Source of the DNA: JACMLD01 sp044223995
GTDB taxonomy: Bacteria > Bacteroidota > Bacteroidia > Chitinophagales > Chitinophagaceae
DNA: 64,000 nt
NCBI GenBank assembly: GCA_044223995.1
Contig: JBGALE010000003.1
Span: forward strand, 434,001-498,000
Reading direction: 5' to 3'
Positions within the stretch are counted from its first letter, which is position 1, and the number at the start of each line of letters is the position of its first letter. The translations under genes were made by a program, and so were the position numbers. A model generated the notes under the pieces. That model saw only the letters and a list, made by a program, of their open reading frames with translations. It did no database searches and was not told the origin of the DNA. Positions 18,331-26,506 of the stretch are shown here, piece after piece.

Positions 18331-18650
18331 CGGACATATAAGGGGCGGTGATTGAACCGGTTTGGTGTACCAGCCCCTTCCAGTATGAACGGGCTAAATA
18401 TTCTCCTATTTTAATATGTTCCCAATCTTTTGACCATCTAGGTAGTACTACTTAGTCAGTCAACTGTTTGTTACTACAGAAAGATATAAAATGTTAATCC
18501 ACATCAATTTCGGGAGAACATGCCCAAGGGCTTCCAGGTTTGACGTATTACCGGCAGCCGCGAAAATAAGCGCGTTATCATGTGAGCCGGCTTCGCCGTT
18601 TATTGACTTTTCTTTAATACGGTAAGTCCTATATTTATCATTACAATTTT
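18331..18650. other. Intergenic region upstream of sensor kinase and DUF3592 gene
   Basis: About 320 bp between divergent starts, so it should hold both promoters. No ORF of substance was found. It contains a perfect 10-bp palindrome GTAGTACTAC at 18442-18451, set inside a near-symmetrical 16-bp stretch. No clear terminator or RNA gene is visible. Confidence 0.5.
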
Positions 18651-19130
18651 TTGCCTTTGCAATTCAGTAAAAACAGATTTATCCTGTTGCTTTTTTTTAT
18701 CACGGTCTTTCCATTTCCGCTGTATAAGTTGGTATGGATAGCCCGATCAAAGGCCACCACGGGTACGATGTGTTTTATGGGCAAAAGCATCGATGGTCAG
18801 TTCGCACACAGTTATCCTGTTATTAAATTCAGCACCAATGGACGCGACACGGTTTTTTTTAATGGTACGGACGAATTGATGTATCAAAAAGGTGAATCGA
18901 TCGCGGTACGTTACCAGCAAAACAATCCTTCGAATGCACGTATCAGTAGCTTTAAGGGATTGTGGATGGACACATTGATTTATGCCTTGATACCAATGCT
19001 CATTCTTAGCATTATTTATTTTCACCCCGATTTGCTGCCGCAGGGTGCATCTGTGAAATTGGGAATGAAGCCTGTTATCAGCGTATTGGAACCTGCTGAT
19101 CAAACATCCTTACATCCTAACGCTGACTGA
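18651..19130 (+). CDS. DUF3592-like membrane protein
   Basis: 159 residues from a TTG at 18651 (a second TTG lies two codons later; no suitable ATG). Residues about 9-28 are a membrane segment (FILLLFFITVFPFPLYKLVW), and a second lies at about 112-128 (TLIYALIPMLILSIIYF). Between them is the small beta domain typical of DUF3592, with the pattern YPVIKFSTNGRDTVFF and then GESIAVRYQQNNPSNARISS. The function of this family is unknown. It is convergent with the OmpA-domain gene; the two 3-prime ends overlap by 21 bp. Confidence 0.8.
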   Translation: MPLQFSKNRFILLLFFITVFPFPLYKLVWIARSKATTGTMCFMGKSIDGQFAHSYPVIKFSTNGRDTVFFNGTDELMYQKGESIAVRYQQNNPSNARISSFKGLWMDTLIYALIPMLILSIIYFHPDLLPQGASVKLGMKPVISVLEPADQTSLHPNAD

Positions 19131-20399
19131 TACACGACGATCTTTAAAACGGTTCTTTTCCGGGTCGGTAGCGGGGTATTTTGCGTTGGCAGATCCAAAT
19201 CCATCGGCTCCCAATACCTGTTTAGCCAGCCCGGCGCTGATCAACAGTGATTGAAGCGATGCTGCTTCATTTGATGAAAATCTAAGATTATCTTTCTCAT
19301 CACCCGCTTTATCAGTGTATCCAGCAATTTTTATCCTTGCAGCCGGGAATGCATGCAGGATGGCAATGAGATTAACCAGGGACTGCTGTCCATTGTATAA
19401 TAAAGTACCATTGTTGTTAAACCGCAGGTTACTGATATCAAACCAAATATTTTTTAAAGAATCATTCCCCAGGCTGGTATAATCTGATTGTAAAAAATTT
19501 ACCAGCTTTTCTTCAAAATCATCCTTCATTACTTTCATGACGGTACCGTTTGGCAATTCGAGTATCGTCATGGGCGGCCCTGTGTACAGCGGTTCTGAAT
19601 TGATTACAGGAGTATGCCTGCTGAAAAGAACGGGTATTGGTTTTACTGAATCCGCCGCTGTGACCTTGTCGAATTTATTATCAAACCGCCAGCCTTTAAA
19701 AAAATAGACGGCCAGCACTACGAGTAAAATCCCCAAAAAGAGTGGCAGCAAAATTTTCATCACTTTGCTTTCTTCTTCTACCGTTGTTTCTGCGGCAGTT
19801 GAAGTGTCGTAACGGCTGTGTGGCAGTTCAGCAGCCGCTGCTGTACTGACACTTTCGGGCACCTGGAACCCAAGCATACCGGCAATGGGTCCTATGCCGG
19901 CAGGCAGCGCCGCCAATACTTTATATTTTTGATTGTTTAGTTGTGTGGCCAGCGATATTTCACTGATATTATTGTCCCGGACAAATTTGTCGAGTACACT
20001 CATCGAGAATGGCGCCAGGAAAGTGAGCAGTGTATATGCAGTGCTGTTAGAAATTCCGGCATGTGCACTTATGAGATGTGCAATACCGGTGGCGCGATCT
20101 CCCATAATTTCTTTCAGAATCGAATGATATTTTTCTTCCAGTGCCGGATCATTCTTCGCAAACATGACAGTTGGCTGTTGTAGTATATTGGTGGCGGCCG
20201 CCTGTTTTCCCAGTTGAATGACCTGGCTGGCGCCGGAAGGAGAAGCTATTTTACCAATGATACCGGCTATGGTAGCAGGTACCGCACTATTCAGCGCCTT
20301 TTGAATTCCCGCCTCCTGCTCACTGGTATGGGCGGCAGCGGCCCTGATCACTTCGCCGCTGATCGCGTTATTCACGGCCTCTGGAAAGTTCAATGTCAT
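19110..20399 (-). CDS. DUF937 (YidB-like) - transmembrane - OmpA domain protein
   Basis: 429 residues. Residues about 1-190 are Ala/Ile-rich helices of the DUF937/YidB type (SGEVIRAAAAHTSEQEAGIQ, VPATIAGIIGKIASPSGASQ). One membrane helix follows at about 213-232 (ILLPLFLGILLVVLAVYFF). The C-terminal about 130 residues are an OmpA-like peptidoglycan-binding domain: FDISNLRFNNNGTLL, then IAGYTDKAGDEKDNLRFSSN and NRFKDRRVSVSV. There is no signal peptide, so the DUF937 part is predicted cytoplasmic and the OmpA part periplasmic. A role in anchoring to peptidoglycan is inferred. Its 3-prime end overlaps the convergent DUF3592 gene. Confidence 0.9.
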   Translation of the reverse strand: MTLNFPEAVNNAISGEVIRAAAAHTSEQEAGIQKALNSAVPATIAGIIGKIASPSGASQVIQLGKQAAATNILQQPTVMFAKNDPALEEKYHSILKEIMGDRATGIAHLISAHAGISNSTAYTLLTFLAPFSMSVLDKFVRDNNISEISLATQLNNQKYKVLAALPAGIGPIAGMLGFQVPESVSTAAAAELPHSRYDTSTAAETTVEEESKVMKILLPLFLGILLVVLAVYFFKGWRFDNKFDKVTAADSVKPIPVLFSRHTPVINSEPLYTGPPMTILELPNGTVMKVMKDDFEEKLVNFLQSDYTSLGNDSLKNIWFDISNLRFNNNGTLLYNGQQSLVNLIAILHAFPAARIKIAGYTDKAGDEKDNLRFSSNEAASLQSLLISAGLAKQVLGADGFGSANAKYPATDPEKNRFKDRRVSVSVRM

Positions 20400-20994
20400 A
20401 AGGACCAGGTTTGGGTATAGCAGTGTGTACTTTTGACACAGTTATATACATAGATAAGGAAAATTATCTGATTGTGGAAATTATGTGGAGCAGTCAAATT
20501 ACAGCAAATGCCATTTTGCTGATCCCTTAATAAAAAATCCCGCCTTTGTGGGGCGGGACAAACTAATCAAAAACATTTACCATTAAACCTTATCCTATGA
20601 AAACCCTAATCTAAAAAATATCTTCAACATATCATAATAAAAAATTTTTTTCCGGTGTATAAAGGCTTAATACATCCGTTTATTTTTAAAAGTTTTTCTG
20701 GAATGAAAGGGAAAAATGATATACCCTACCGGTGAGCATTTTTTCACATGGATGACGCTGAAATCTGCGACAGGTAAGCTTAGCATCCGAAACCCGGCAA
20801 CATGAAATTTTTGGAAACCGGTTCCCGCACATGCGGTCGTGTGGCAGGTTTGGGCGCTAAAACTGCTAGCAGCGATTTATAACAAGTTCCGGCATTCAAA
20901 AAACTGATTTTAATCATCCCGGCGGAAGCTTTTCGTCATAACCGCCCGTTTGCGTTCGCGCTATCTTGAGTTAAAAGTCATAATTATTTGATTT
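20400..20994. other. Long intergenic region with hairpin and five-codon ORF
   Basis: 595 bp without a credible gene. It holds the hairpin listed separately (20538-20558). Right after it is an A-rich tract and a five-codon ORF, MKTLI, at 20597-20614 just downstream of a TTATCC stretch. The rest (20640-20990) shows no coding pattern. The promoter of the XRE gene at 20995 must lie at its right end; a TATCTTG-like element is seen at 20972-20978. Confidence 0.4.
20538..20558 (-). terminator. Hairpin with T tract on minus strand
   Basis: TCCCGCC (20538-20544) pairs with GGCGGGA (20552-20558) around a 7-nt loop. On the minus strand the stem is followed directly by six T residues (20532-20537 read as A on plus). 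This is the form of a rho-independent terminator for leftward transcription. No minus-strand gene lies nearby to its right except the one ending at 21266, so what it terminates is unclear. Confidence 0.55.
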
Positions 20995-21207
20995 ATGAAA
21001 GAAGAAAAATTCCTGGAATCATTGGGCAGGCGCATCAGCGATACCCGCCGGACAAAAAGTGTAAAGCAATCCGAACTGGCCAACCGTTGCGAATTTGGCA
21101 ATGCCAGCATGTCGAGGATTGAATCAGGCAAGGCAAATATTACCATCCTCAATCTCAAGAAGATTGCCGATGCACTGGGAGTAGAAATGAGAGAGTTGTT
21201 CTTCTAA
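20995..21207 (+). CDS. Small XRE-family HTH transcriptional regulator
   Basis: 70 residues, almost entirely one Cro/CI-type helix-turn-helix domain: RISDTRRTKSVKQSELANRC, then NASMSRIESGKANITILNLK and KIADALGVEMRELFF. No other domain is present. Proteins of this size are common stand-alone regulators in Bacteroidota and the target is unknown. No toxin partner is adjacent; the next gene (21266-22099) is convergent. Confidence 0.92.
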   Translation: MKEEKFLESLGRRISDTRRTKSVKQSELANRCEFGNASMSRIESGKANITILNLKKIADALGVEMRELFF

Positions 21208-21265
21208 CAATCCGTCTCCCCATTCTCCTGTTTTATTACTGCGGGCTTGTCGCCATTCCAGTAAG

Positions 21266-22099
21266 CTAGAGGCATTTTTTTGCCTTATTGCTCCACTCCT
21301 TCTGTACATTATAGCCGGCTACAGATTTGAACTGCCATCCGCAGATATCGCCGATCTCACCATTGGTATTATCGTACCACCCGGTCGGCGGAACAGGATC
21401 GGTAATAGCCTCGCATAATTCGTGTGAAGTCGTGCCAGTGAGTGCATTGAATACTGACATTCCTCCCAGGCATCCCGCACAGGATGGAAAAGGCATGACA
21501 GCATAATATTTTTTTCCGCTGATTGAATCATGATATCCGCAAAAAGACGAACAGGAACTGCTGCCGCCCATCGTAACTTTTACACCCTTATCAAAATAAA
21601 TAAAATACAGGGTATTGGTATCCCAGGCCGGAATAGTACCTGCACTAATCCATGACGATAAAGCGATCCTGATTTTGGAATCGCTGATACTGGCAGCAGG
21701 TGCGCCCGCTGTAATTACTTTTGTTCCTTTGAGACTGCCGTTACCAATCGCTTTACCCGGTACGCTGTATTCTGACAACTGCGTAATGAGTGAACTGGTA
21801 AGTATGGCAGAAAAGAAATTATTGATATTGTTTCTCAGTGTTACAAAAGCAGCAGTTGAAGCCCAGTTCTTTCCCCAAAAAATCGTGTACACTTTTACGT
21901 TTTTGATCAACGGGCCGCCGTTGTAAATTAATTTAGGGGTGGCCGGGGGCGCCGACTTTCCTTTTTTAAACAACTCGCTATCTGCTTTTTTTATGCCTAT
22001 GTCTTTCAGCGACACATTTAACTTCGGATGATACAATGGCACAACCCTGATGGATTCTGCATTGGGTTTCGGTCTTGATTTTCTTTTTACAGTAGCCAT
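21266..22099 (-). CDS. Cysteine-rich protein with HELCEAITDP motif (EXORDIUM/metallopeptidase-like)
   Basis: 277 residues from the ATG at 22099. An earlier ATG at 22123 adds eight unlikely residues. The middle part has LIYNGGPLIKNVKVYTIFWG, a pattern like plant EXORDIUM/PHI-1-type proteins and their bacterial relatives. Near the C-terminus is TTSHELCEAITDPVPPTGWY then GEIGDICGW. The His-Glu-x-x-Glu arrangement with the conserved TDP resembles a zinc-site helix. Several cysteines cluster from about residue 190 onward (SSSCSSFCGY, FPSCAGCLGG and the C-terminal KKCL). No signal peptide is visible; the N-terminus is basic and Lys/Pro-rich. A peptidase role is only a hypothesis. Confidence 0.78.
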   Translation of the reverse strand: MATVKRKSRPKPNAESIRVVPLYHPKLNVSLKDIGIKKADSELFKKGKSAPPATPKLIYNGGPLIKNVKVYTIFWGKNWASTAAFVTLRNNINNFFSAILTSSLITQLSEYSVPGKAIGNGSLKGTKVITAGAPAASISDSKIRIALSSWISAGTIPAWDTNTLYFIYFDKGVKVTMGGSSSCSSFCGYHDSISGKKYYAVMPFPSCAGCLGGMSVFNALTGTTSHELCEAITDPVPPTGWYDNTNGEIGDICGWQFKSVAGYNVQKEWSNKAKKCL

Positions 22100-22378
22100 A
22101 GAATAAATTTTAAGATGCTGCATTTGATACCGTATGCAGCTTCACGGTTAAAATATGTACAAATCCGTTATTGATGTCTATAACGGAAATAGATGCCTGG
22201 GACAAATCCCATACAATAAATGAACTGGTAGTAATGAAGGATAGCCGTACTAAGTACTGGTTCGTGATTATTCTTCTGCAGGTACAATTATAATGCCTGC
22301 AATAAGAAAGTGCCTGATTAAAGCTACCTCTTCGCGATACCTCTGCCAATACTACTTTCGTGGTACGGGAGAGTTTAC

Positions 22379-22467
22379 AATTTGGAATTTGGAGTTTGGG
22401 ATTTGGTTCCTGACTTCTGTCTCCTGACTTCTGACTTTTGACTTCTGACTTTTGACTTCTGACTCCC
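22379..22467. repeat. Period-7 repeat array 1 (downstream of hutH)
   Basis: Twelve degenerate heptamers. Four of the AATTTGG type lie at 22379-22406; after a 5-bp break, eight follow in register at 22412-22467 (GACTTCT, GTCTCCT, GACTTCT, GACTTTT, GACTTCT, GACTTTT, GACTTCT, GACTCCC). It lies in the gap after the HELCE-motif gene start and ends just before the hutH stop. Heptameric short tandem repeats of this kind are known from cyanobacteria and occur in some Bacteroidota. Confidence 0.85.
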
Positions 22468-22470
22468 GTC

Positions 22471-24048
22471 TTACACTGAAAACTCCCCAAACCCTTCATT
22501 GAGCTGAATATTGCCCGCAGTTGCGAAATCGTTTAATTTATTCACGAAAGAAAAATCCTTGATCATTCCTGCTACGATATTGATATCGTCGGCAAAAATG
22601 CGATCCTCTTCCGCAAAACCCACAAACTGACGTACATGGTCATGCGCAAATTCCAGCAGGGCGCTGCTCTTCAGTGGCCGGCGGAATTCAATAGCCTGGC
22701 AGGCGCTCAGCAATTCAATGGCGAGTATGAACTCAAGGTTATCAAGTACGCGGTTCACTTTTCTTCCGCTGATACTTCCCATGCTGACATGATCTTCCTG
22801 CCCGAGTGATGTGGGTATGCTATCCGCACTGGAAGGAAAACAGAGTGTTTTATTTTCTGTCACCAGTGCAGCCGTGGTGTACTGCGGTATCATAAAGCCG
22901 CTGTTGAGACCGACATCTTTCATCAGCAGCATGGGCAATCCCCATTTTCCTTCAAGCAATAAATAACAACGGCGATCCGAAATATTACCTATCTCTGCCG
23001 CAGCAAAGCAGGCATAATCGAGCGGTAATGCCAATGGCTGCCCATGAAAATTACCACCGCTAATAGTATCATCAGCGCCAAGTATAATTGGATTGTCGGT
23101 AACACTATTCAGTTCTGTTTCGGTGAGTTGTTTCAAATGCAACCATGCATTGCGCGAAGCACCATGCACCTGCGGCATACAACGCAAAGAATAGGGGTCC
23201 TGTACACGTCCACAATCGAAATGGCTTTGCATGATGGCAGAATTGGTTAATAATAACCGGAGACGCTGTGCAACAAGGCGGTTGCCTGGGTAGGGGCGCA
23301 ACTGGTGCAACCGATCATCAAAAGGTGCTTTTGTTCCTGTTAATGCCTCGAGGCTCATGGCGCCAATAATATCTGCAGCTTCAAGACAATTGTGCATCCG
23401 CTGTACAGCCTTTACCGCGAATGATAATATAAACTGCGTTCCATTAATAAGTGCCAGCCCCTCTTTTGGGCCGAGTTGTATCGGCTCCAACCCTGCCTGC
23501 TTTAATGCATCCATTGACTTCATGCGGACGGGTGCTGTATTTTCTTTTGTAACATATACCTCTCCCAGTCCAATCAGCGGCAAAAATAAATGTGCCAGTG
23601 GCGCGAGATCACCGGAAGCGCCCACGCTTCCTTTCTCAGGCACAACGGGTATAATATTATTATCAATATGCCAGCAAATCCTGTTCAGCGTTTCCACCTG
23701 TACACCGCTGTATCCTTTTGCCAGGGCATGTACTTTTGTTATCATCATTATTTTGGCTACCCCGACCGGTATCGGATCCCCTACGCCAACACTATGGCTT
23801 TGTAATATTTTATGCTGCAAGGTCCTGGTATCCTCTTCAGAGATGGATGTATTGGCGAGTATACCAAAACCAGTATTGATACCGTAGACGGTTTTCTTAC
23901 CCGATACAATATCCTGTACATGCTGCTGGCTGGCGCGGATATTTTTGATAGTGGTATCGCTCAGTATGCCTTTTGTTCCCCCCGACGCGATATCAACCGC
24001 AGTTGCAATTGTAAGTGTGCCTGTTCCGTATTCAAATGTATTGTTCAT
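22471..24048 (-). CDS. hutH: Histidine ammonia-lyase HutH
   Basis: 525 residues from the ATG at 24048 (a TTG at 24057 is less likely). Deaminates L-histidine to urocanate. The MIO cofactor triad Ala144-Ser145-Gly146 is in KGSVGASGDLAPLAHL. YGINTGFGILAN carries the conserved catalytic Tyr region, and NFHGQPLALPLDYACFAAAE, QEDHVSMGSISGRKV and LLSACQAIEFRRPLKSS are further family blocks. Length is normal (about 510). The gene is alone here, without hutU, hutI or ftcD, so histidine degradation genes must be elsewhere. Relatives such as phenylalanine or tyrosine ammonia-lyases share the MIO motif, but the overall sequence looks like HutH. Confidence 0.95.
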   Translation of the reverse strand: MNNTFEYGTGTLTIATAVDIASGGTKGILSDTTIKNIRASQQHVQDIVSGKKTVYGINTGFGILANTSISEEDTRTLQHKILQSHSVGVGDPIPVGVAKIMMITKVHALAKGYSGVQVETLNRICWHIDNNIIPVVPEKGSVGASGDLAPLAHLFLPLIGLGEVYVTKENTAPVRMKSMDALKQAGLEPIQLGPKEGLALINGTQFILSFAVKAVQRMHNCLEAADIIGAMSLEALTGTKAPFDDRLHQLRPYPGNRLVAQRLRLLLTNSAIMQSHFDCGRVQDPYSLRCMPQVHGASRNAWLHLKQLTETELNSVTDNPIILGADDTISGGNFHGQPLALPLDYACFAAAEIGNISDRRCYLLLEGKWGLPMLLMKDVGLNSGFMIPQYTTAALVTENKTLCFPSSADSIPTSLGQEDHVSMGSISGRKVNRVLDNLEFILAIELLSACQAIEFRRPLKSSALLEFAHDHVRQFVGFAEEDRIFADDINIVAGMIKDFSFVNKLNDFATAGNIQLNEGFGEFSV

Positions 24049-24091
24049 ATAGGTCAATTCAGTGGCAAAGTAAGGGAATAGTTGGGGAATG

Positions 24092-24196
24092 GTTTACAGT
24101 TCATAGTTTAGAGTTTGGGATTTTACTCCTGAGTACTGACTCCTGACTCCTTCTTTATCTTTTGAATTTTGATTTTTGACTTTGGAGTTTTGAATG
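24092..24196. repeat. Period-7 repeat array 2 (upstream of hutH)
   Basis: About fifteen degenerate heptamers in continuous register, from GTTTACA (24092) through TCCTGAC (24141) to TTGACTT (24176) and TTGAATG (24190-24196). It resembles arrays 1 and 3 in both unit length and base pattern. It lies between hutH and the following secreted-protein gene on the plus strand. Confidence 0.8.
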
Positions 24197-24262
24197 TGCC
24201 CATACCCACCCGACGGTATTCCCACAGATTCAAATTACGTTTATCTTTATACAAACTGCTAT

Positions 24263-24778
24263 ATGAAACTTTTATCGTTTGTCCTTCTGCTGTTCATCAG
24301 TACTGCCACTTTTTCTCAATCGCTGAAAAAATATCCCATCGGGAATACAGGCTGTTCTGCTTATGCGTTTTGCCAGTTCGGAGATTTTGATGCAGACAAC
24401 AGTGAAGACTCGTCTAAAGTATTTACAAAAGAATGTGCACAGGACAGTACTACATACGGCATTATATGTGTGCAATTGAAAACCGCTATAGAAAAACCTG
24501 ATATTGCAGAAAGTGTACTCATTTCCTACCTTGACTTTCTCAAAACACAATTTAAGATTACCAGTTCCGCAGGTTATGGAAAAGGTCATCGCCTGAAGGA
24601 TCGGGAAGATACCCGTGGTGTTCTCGACTACTGGGAAGATGCTGACAAATACCACTGGAAAGTAAAAGGCTGGACAGATGGTAAATTTATTGCGGTCATG
24701 TACACTTATTCAAAAAAGGAGCTGAGTGAAACAAAAATAAACCTGTTTTTGGATGGGTTCCGGCTGCCGGGGATGTAG
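24263..24778 (+). CDS. Secreted protein of unknown function
   Basis: 171 residues from the ATG at 24263, which begins a clean signal peptide (MKLLSFVLLLFISTATFSQ, cleaved after the final Gln region). The longer reading from 24194 puts a non-signal leader in front and starts inside a repeat array. The mature part is mixed alpha/beta, with VLDYWEDADKYHWKVKGWTD and KFIAVMYTYSKKEL. No family is recognised. A TATCTTTA element at 24242-24249 may be its -7 box. It is flanked by period-7 arrays on both sides. Confidence 0.75.
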   Translation: MKLLSFVLLLFISTATFSQSLKKYPIGNTGCSAYAFCQFGDFDADNSEDSSKVFTKECAQDSTTYGIICVQLKTAIEKPDIAESVLISYLDFLKTQFKITSSAGYGKGHRLKDREDTRGVLDYWEDADKYHWKVKGWTDGKFIAVMYTYSKKELSETKINLFLDGFRLPGM

Positions 24779-24784
24779 CGCTTG

Positions 24785-24875
24785 AGTCTTTAGTTTAGAG
24801 TTTTGAGTTTTTAATTTTACTCGCGACTTTCAAACTCCTGACTCCTGACTCCTGACTCCCGACTCCTGATCCTCC
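24785..24875. repeat. Period-7 repeat array 3
   Basis: Degenerate heptamers including three consecutive ACTCCTG units (24834-24854), then ACTCCCG and ACTCCTG (24855-24868). Upstream of these is a looser AGTTTAG/TTTTGAG part. It begins just after the stop of the secreted-protein gene and ends about 115 bp before the sigma factor gene. Confidence 0.8.
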
Positions 24876-24989
24876 TCATTTCCCCTTTATAAAATTCCAG
24901 TTACATTTGTCCTGCATGGGGTTTTCCGTAAAAATTAGCCGACGGAGGTTACAAAATCATATTTAACACTTACCAATATTAGCTGAAGA

Positions 24990-25598
24990 ATGGAACCAAG
25001 CAGGTTTTTTTCAGATACCGCTCTTTTACAATTGTTACGCAGCGATGCGCCACCCGATGAAGCTATCCGCTATTTGTACCGGTCGCAGTTTAATACCACA
25101 AAGGCCTATATACAACAAAATAACGGTAGCGAAGCAGATGCAGAGGATATATTCCAGGAAGTACTACTGACTTTCATCGAACTGGTAAAAAACAACAAAT
25201 TTCGGGGCGAAAGCAGTGTTGCTACATTTATGTATGCCATCACCCGAAACACCTGGCTGAATGAACTGAAGAAAAGGGGCCGCTCCAAATTGCGGGATGA
25301 AAAATTTGAGCGGTCAAAAGTAACGACAGAAATGGATGTCAGTCATTACATCGCTAACAGGGAACAAAAAGCACAACTGATGGGAATTGTCGATAGCCTG
25401 GGCGAAACCTGTAAAAAGATATTACTGGCTTTCTATTTCGACAACCTGGCAATGAAGGATATACTGCAAAACCTGCAGTACGAAAACGAGCAGGTAGTAC
25501 GCAATAAAAAATACAAATGCCTGAAACAATTGGAACAGATGATGACAGCACAACCACAACTGGCCAAAAATCTAAAATCCGTTTTACTATATGAGTGA
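24990..25598 (+). CDS. ECF-type sigma-70 family RNA polymerase sigma factor
   Basis: 202 residues. Region 2 is seen in SEADAEDIFQEVLLTFIELV followed by FRGESSVATFMYAITRNTWL, the core- and -10-binding part. Region 4 is seen in SLGETCKKILLAFYFDNLAM then ILQNLQYENEQVVRNKKYKC. No extra domains are present. The stop overlaps the start of the following gene by 8 bp, and that gene encodes a membrane protein with an N-terminal anti-sigma-like part. Two GTTACA-type boxes lie upstream (24900-24907, 24947-24954), which may mean it controls its own gene. Confidence 0.94.
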   Translation: MEPSRFFSDTALLQLLRSDAPPDEAIRYLYRSQFNTTKAYIQQNNGSEADAEDIFQEVLLTFIELVKNNKFRGESSVATFMYAITRNTWLNELKKRGRSKLRDEKFERSKVTTEMDVSHYIANREQKAQLMGIVDSLGETCKKILLAFYFDNLAMKDILQNLQYENEQVVRNKKYKCLKQLEQMMTAQPQLAKNLKSVLLYE

Positions 25599-26352
25599 AA
25601 ATTTTACCAATACCGAAAAATTAATCCAATACATGGATGGCGATCTGCAGGGTGAGGCACGCACGGCTGTAGAGCAAATGCTGGAAGGCGATACCAACCT
25701 TTCTGCAGAACTCGAAAACCTGCGCGCCACCAAATCGGCGGTTTCTTCCTACGGGCTGAAACAAAGAATTGGCGCCATCCACACCGAAATGATGGAAGAA
25801 TTATCAGCGCCCCAGGTGGCGAAAGTAGTAGGTATGAAAAAAATACTGGGCTATTCCTGGCGTGTGGCAGCAGTGTTGGTACTGTTGCTTGGAGTAAGTT
25901 TATTGTACCAGTACTACAACGCCACTCCTGATCAATTATATAAAAGCAATTTTACTTCTTACCAGTTGCGTGAAACAAGAGGCGCCAGCAACAACTCATC
26001 ATTGGAAGCACCGTATTCAAAAGGCGACTATGCTGCTACGATGATTGCTTTTAAACAAATTGTGCAACCATCAGCGGAAGATTATTTCCTGAATGCCAGC
26101 GCCGCGCTTGCACTTAACAAACCTGCAGAAGCCATTCAATCATTTACCACCCTGCAGCAACTGAACCAGCAAAACAAGGCTCGTTTATTTGAAGAGGATA
26201 CCGAGTATTACCTGGCGATGGCCTACCTGGGTAACAATGAACCAGCGAAAGCTTTGCCTCTTTTTGAAAAAATCCACAATGACGAAGGGCATCCTTATCA
26301 TAAAAAAGCAGGCACCTGGTTCCTCCGTAAAATAAAGCGCCTGGCCCAATAA
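25591..26352 (+). CDS. Probable anti-sigma factor with membrane helix and TPR-like periplasmic part
   Basis: 253 residues. Residues 1 to about 50 (KLIQYMDGDLQGEARTAVEQ and on) resemble the short helical start of anti-sigma factors, without the zinc-binding HxxxCxxC. One membrane helix lies at about 90-107 (WRVAAVLVLLLGVSLLYQYY). The remainder has TPR-like helices (FLNASAALALNKPAEAIQSF, YLAMAYLGNNEPAKALPLFE). With the N-terminus in the cytoplasm, the TPR part faces the periplasm. The 8-bp overlap with the sigma gene supports a sigma/anti-sigma pair. No direct sequence proof of sigma binding can be read. Confidence 0.8.
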   Translation: MSENFTNTEKLIQYMDGDLQGEARTAVEQMLEGDTNLSAELENLRATKSAVSSYGLKQRIGAIHTEMMEELSAPQVAKVVGMKKILGYSWRVAAVLVLLLGVSLLYQYYNATPDQLYKSNFTSYQLRETRGASNNSSLEAPYSKGDYAATMIAFKQIVQPSAEDYFLNASAALALNKPAEAIQSFTTLQQLNQQNKARLFEEDTEYYLAMAYLGNNEPAKALPLFEKIHNDEGHPYHKKAGTWFLRKIKRLAQ

Positions 26353-26384
26353 TACAGCTCCTGAATTACCATACAGTACCCAGG

Positions 26385-26419
26385 AACCCCCGCGACAACG
26401 GGGGTTTTTTATTTTTTTT
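26385..26419 (+). terminator. Rho-independent terminator after the sigma/anti-sigma pair
   Basis: AACCCCCG (26385-26392) pairs with CGGGGGTT (26399-26406) around a 6-nt loop. It is followed by T-rich sequence to 26419. It lies 33 bp after the anti-sigma stop. Confidence 0.92.
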
Positions 26420-26506
26420 CAAATGCTGGTTACATTTTGTTTCGCGGCGTTTACCCATATATGTACCGCAATTAACAACCGGACACACTATTAAAAAATA
26501 AAGATT

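Noticed and set aside
22110..22499. 129-codon ORF on the minus strand between hutH and the HELCE-motif gene
   Set aside because: Its first half is a translation of the period-7 array (SQKSEVKSQKS pattern) and the rest overlaps the next gene start; no protein-like character.
24194..24262. Longer N-terminus for the secreted protein
   Set aside because: The extension starts at the end of a period-7 array and would bury the signal peptide at residue 24.
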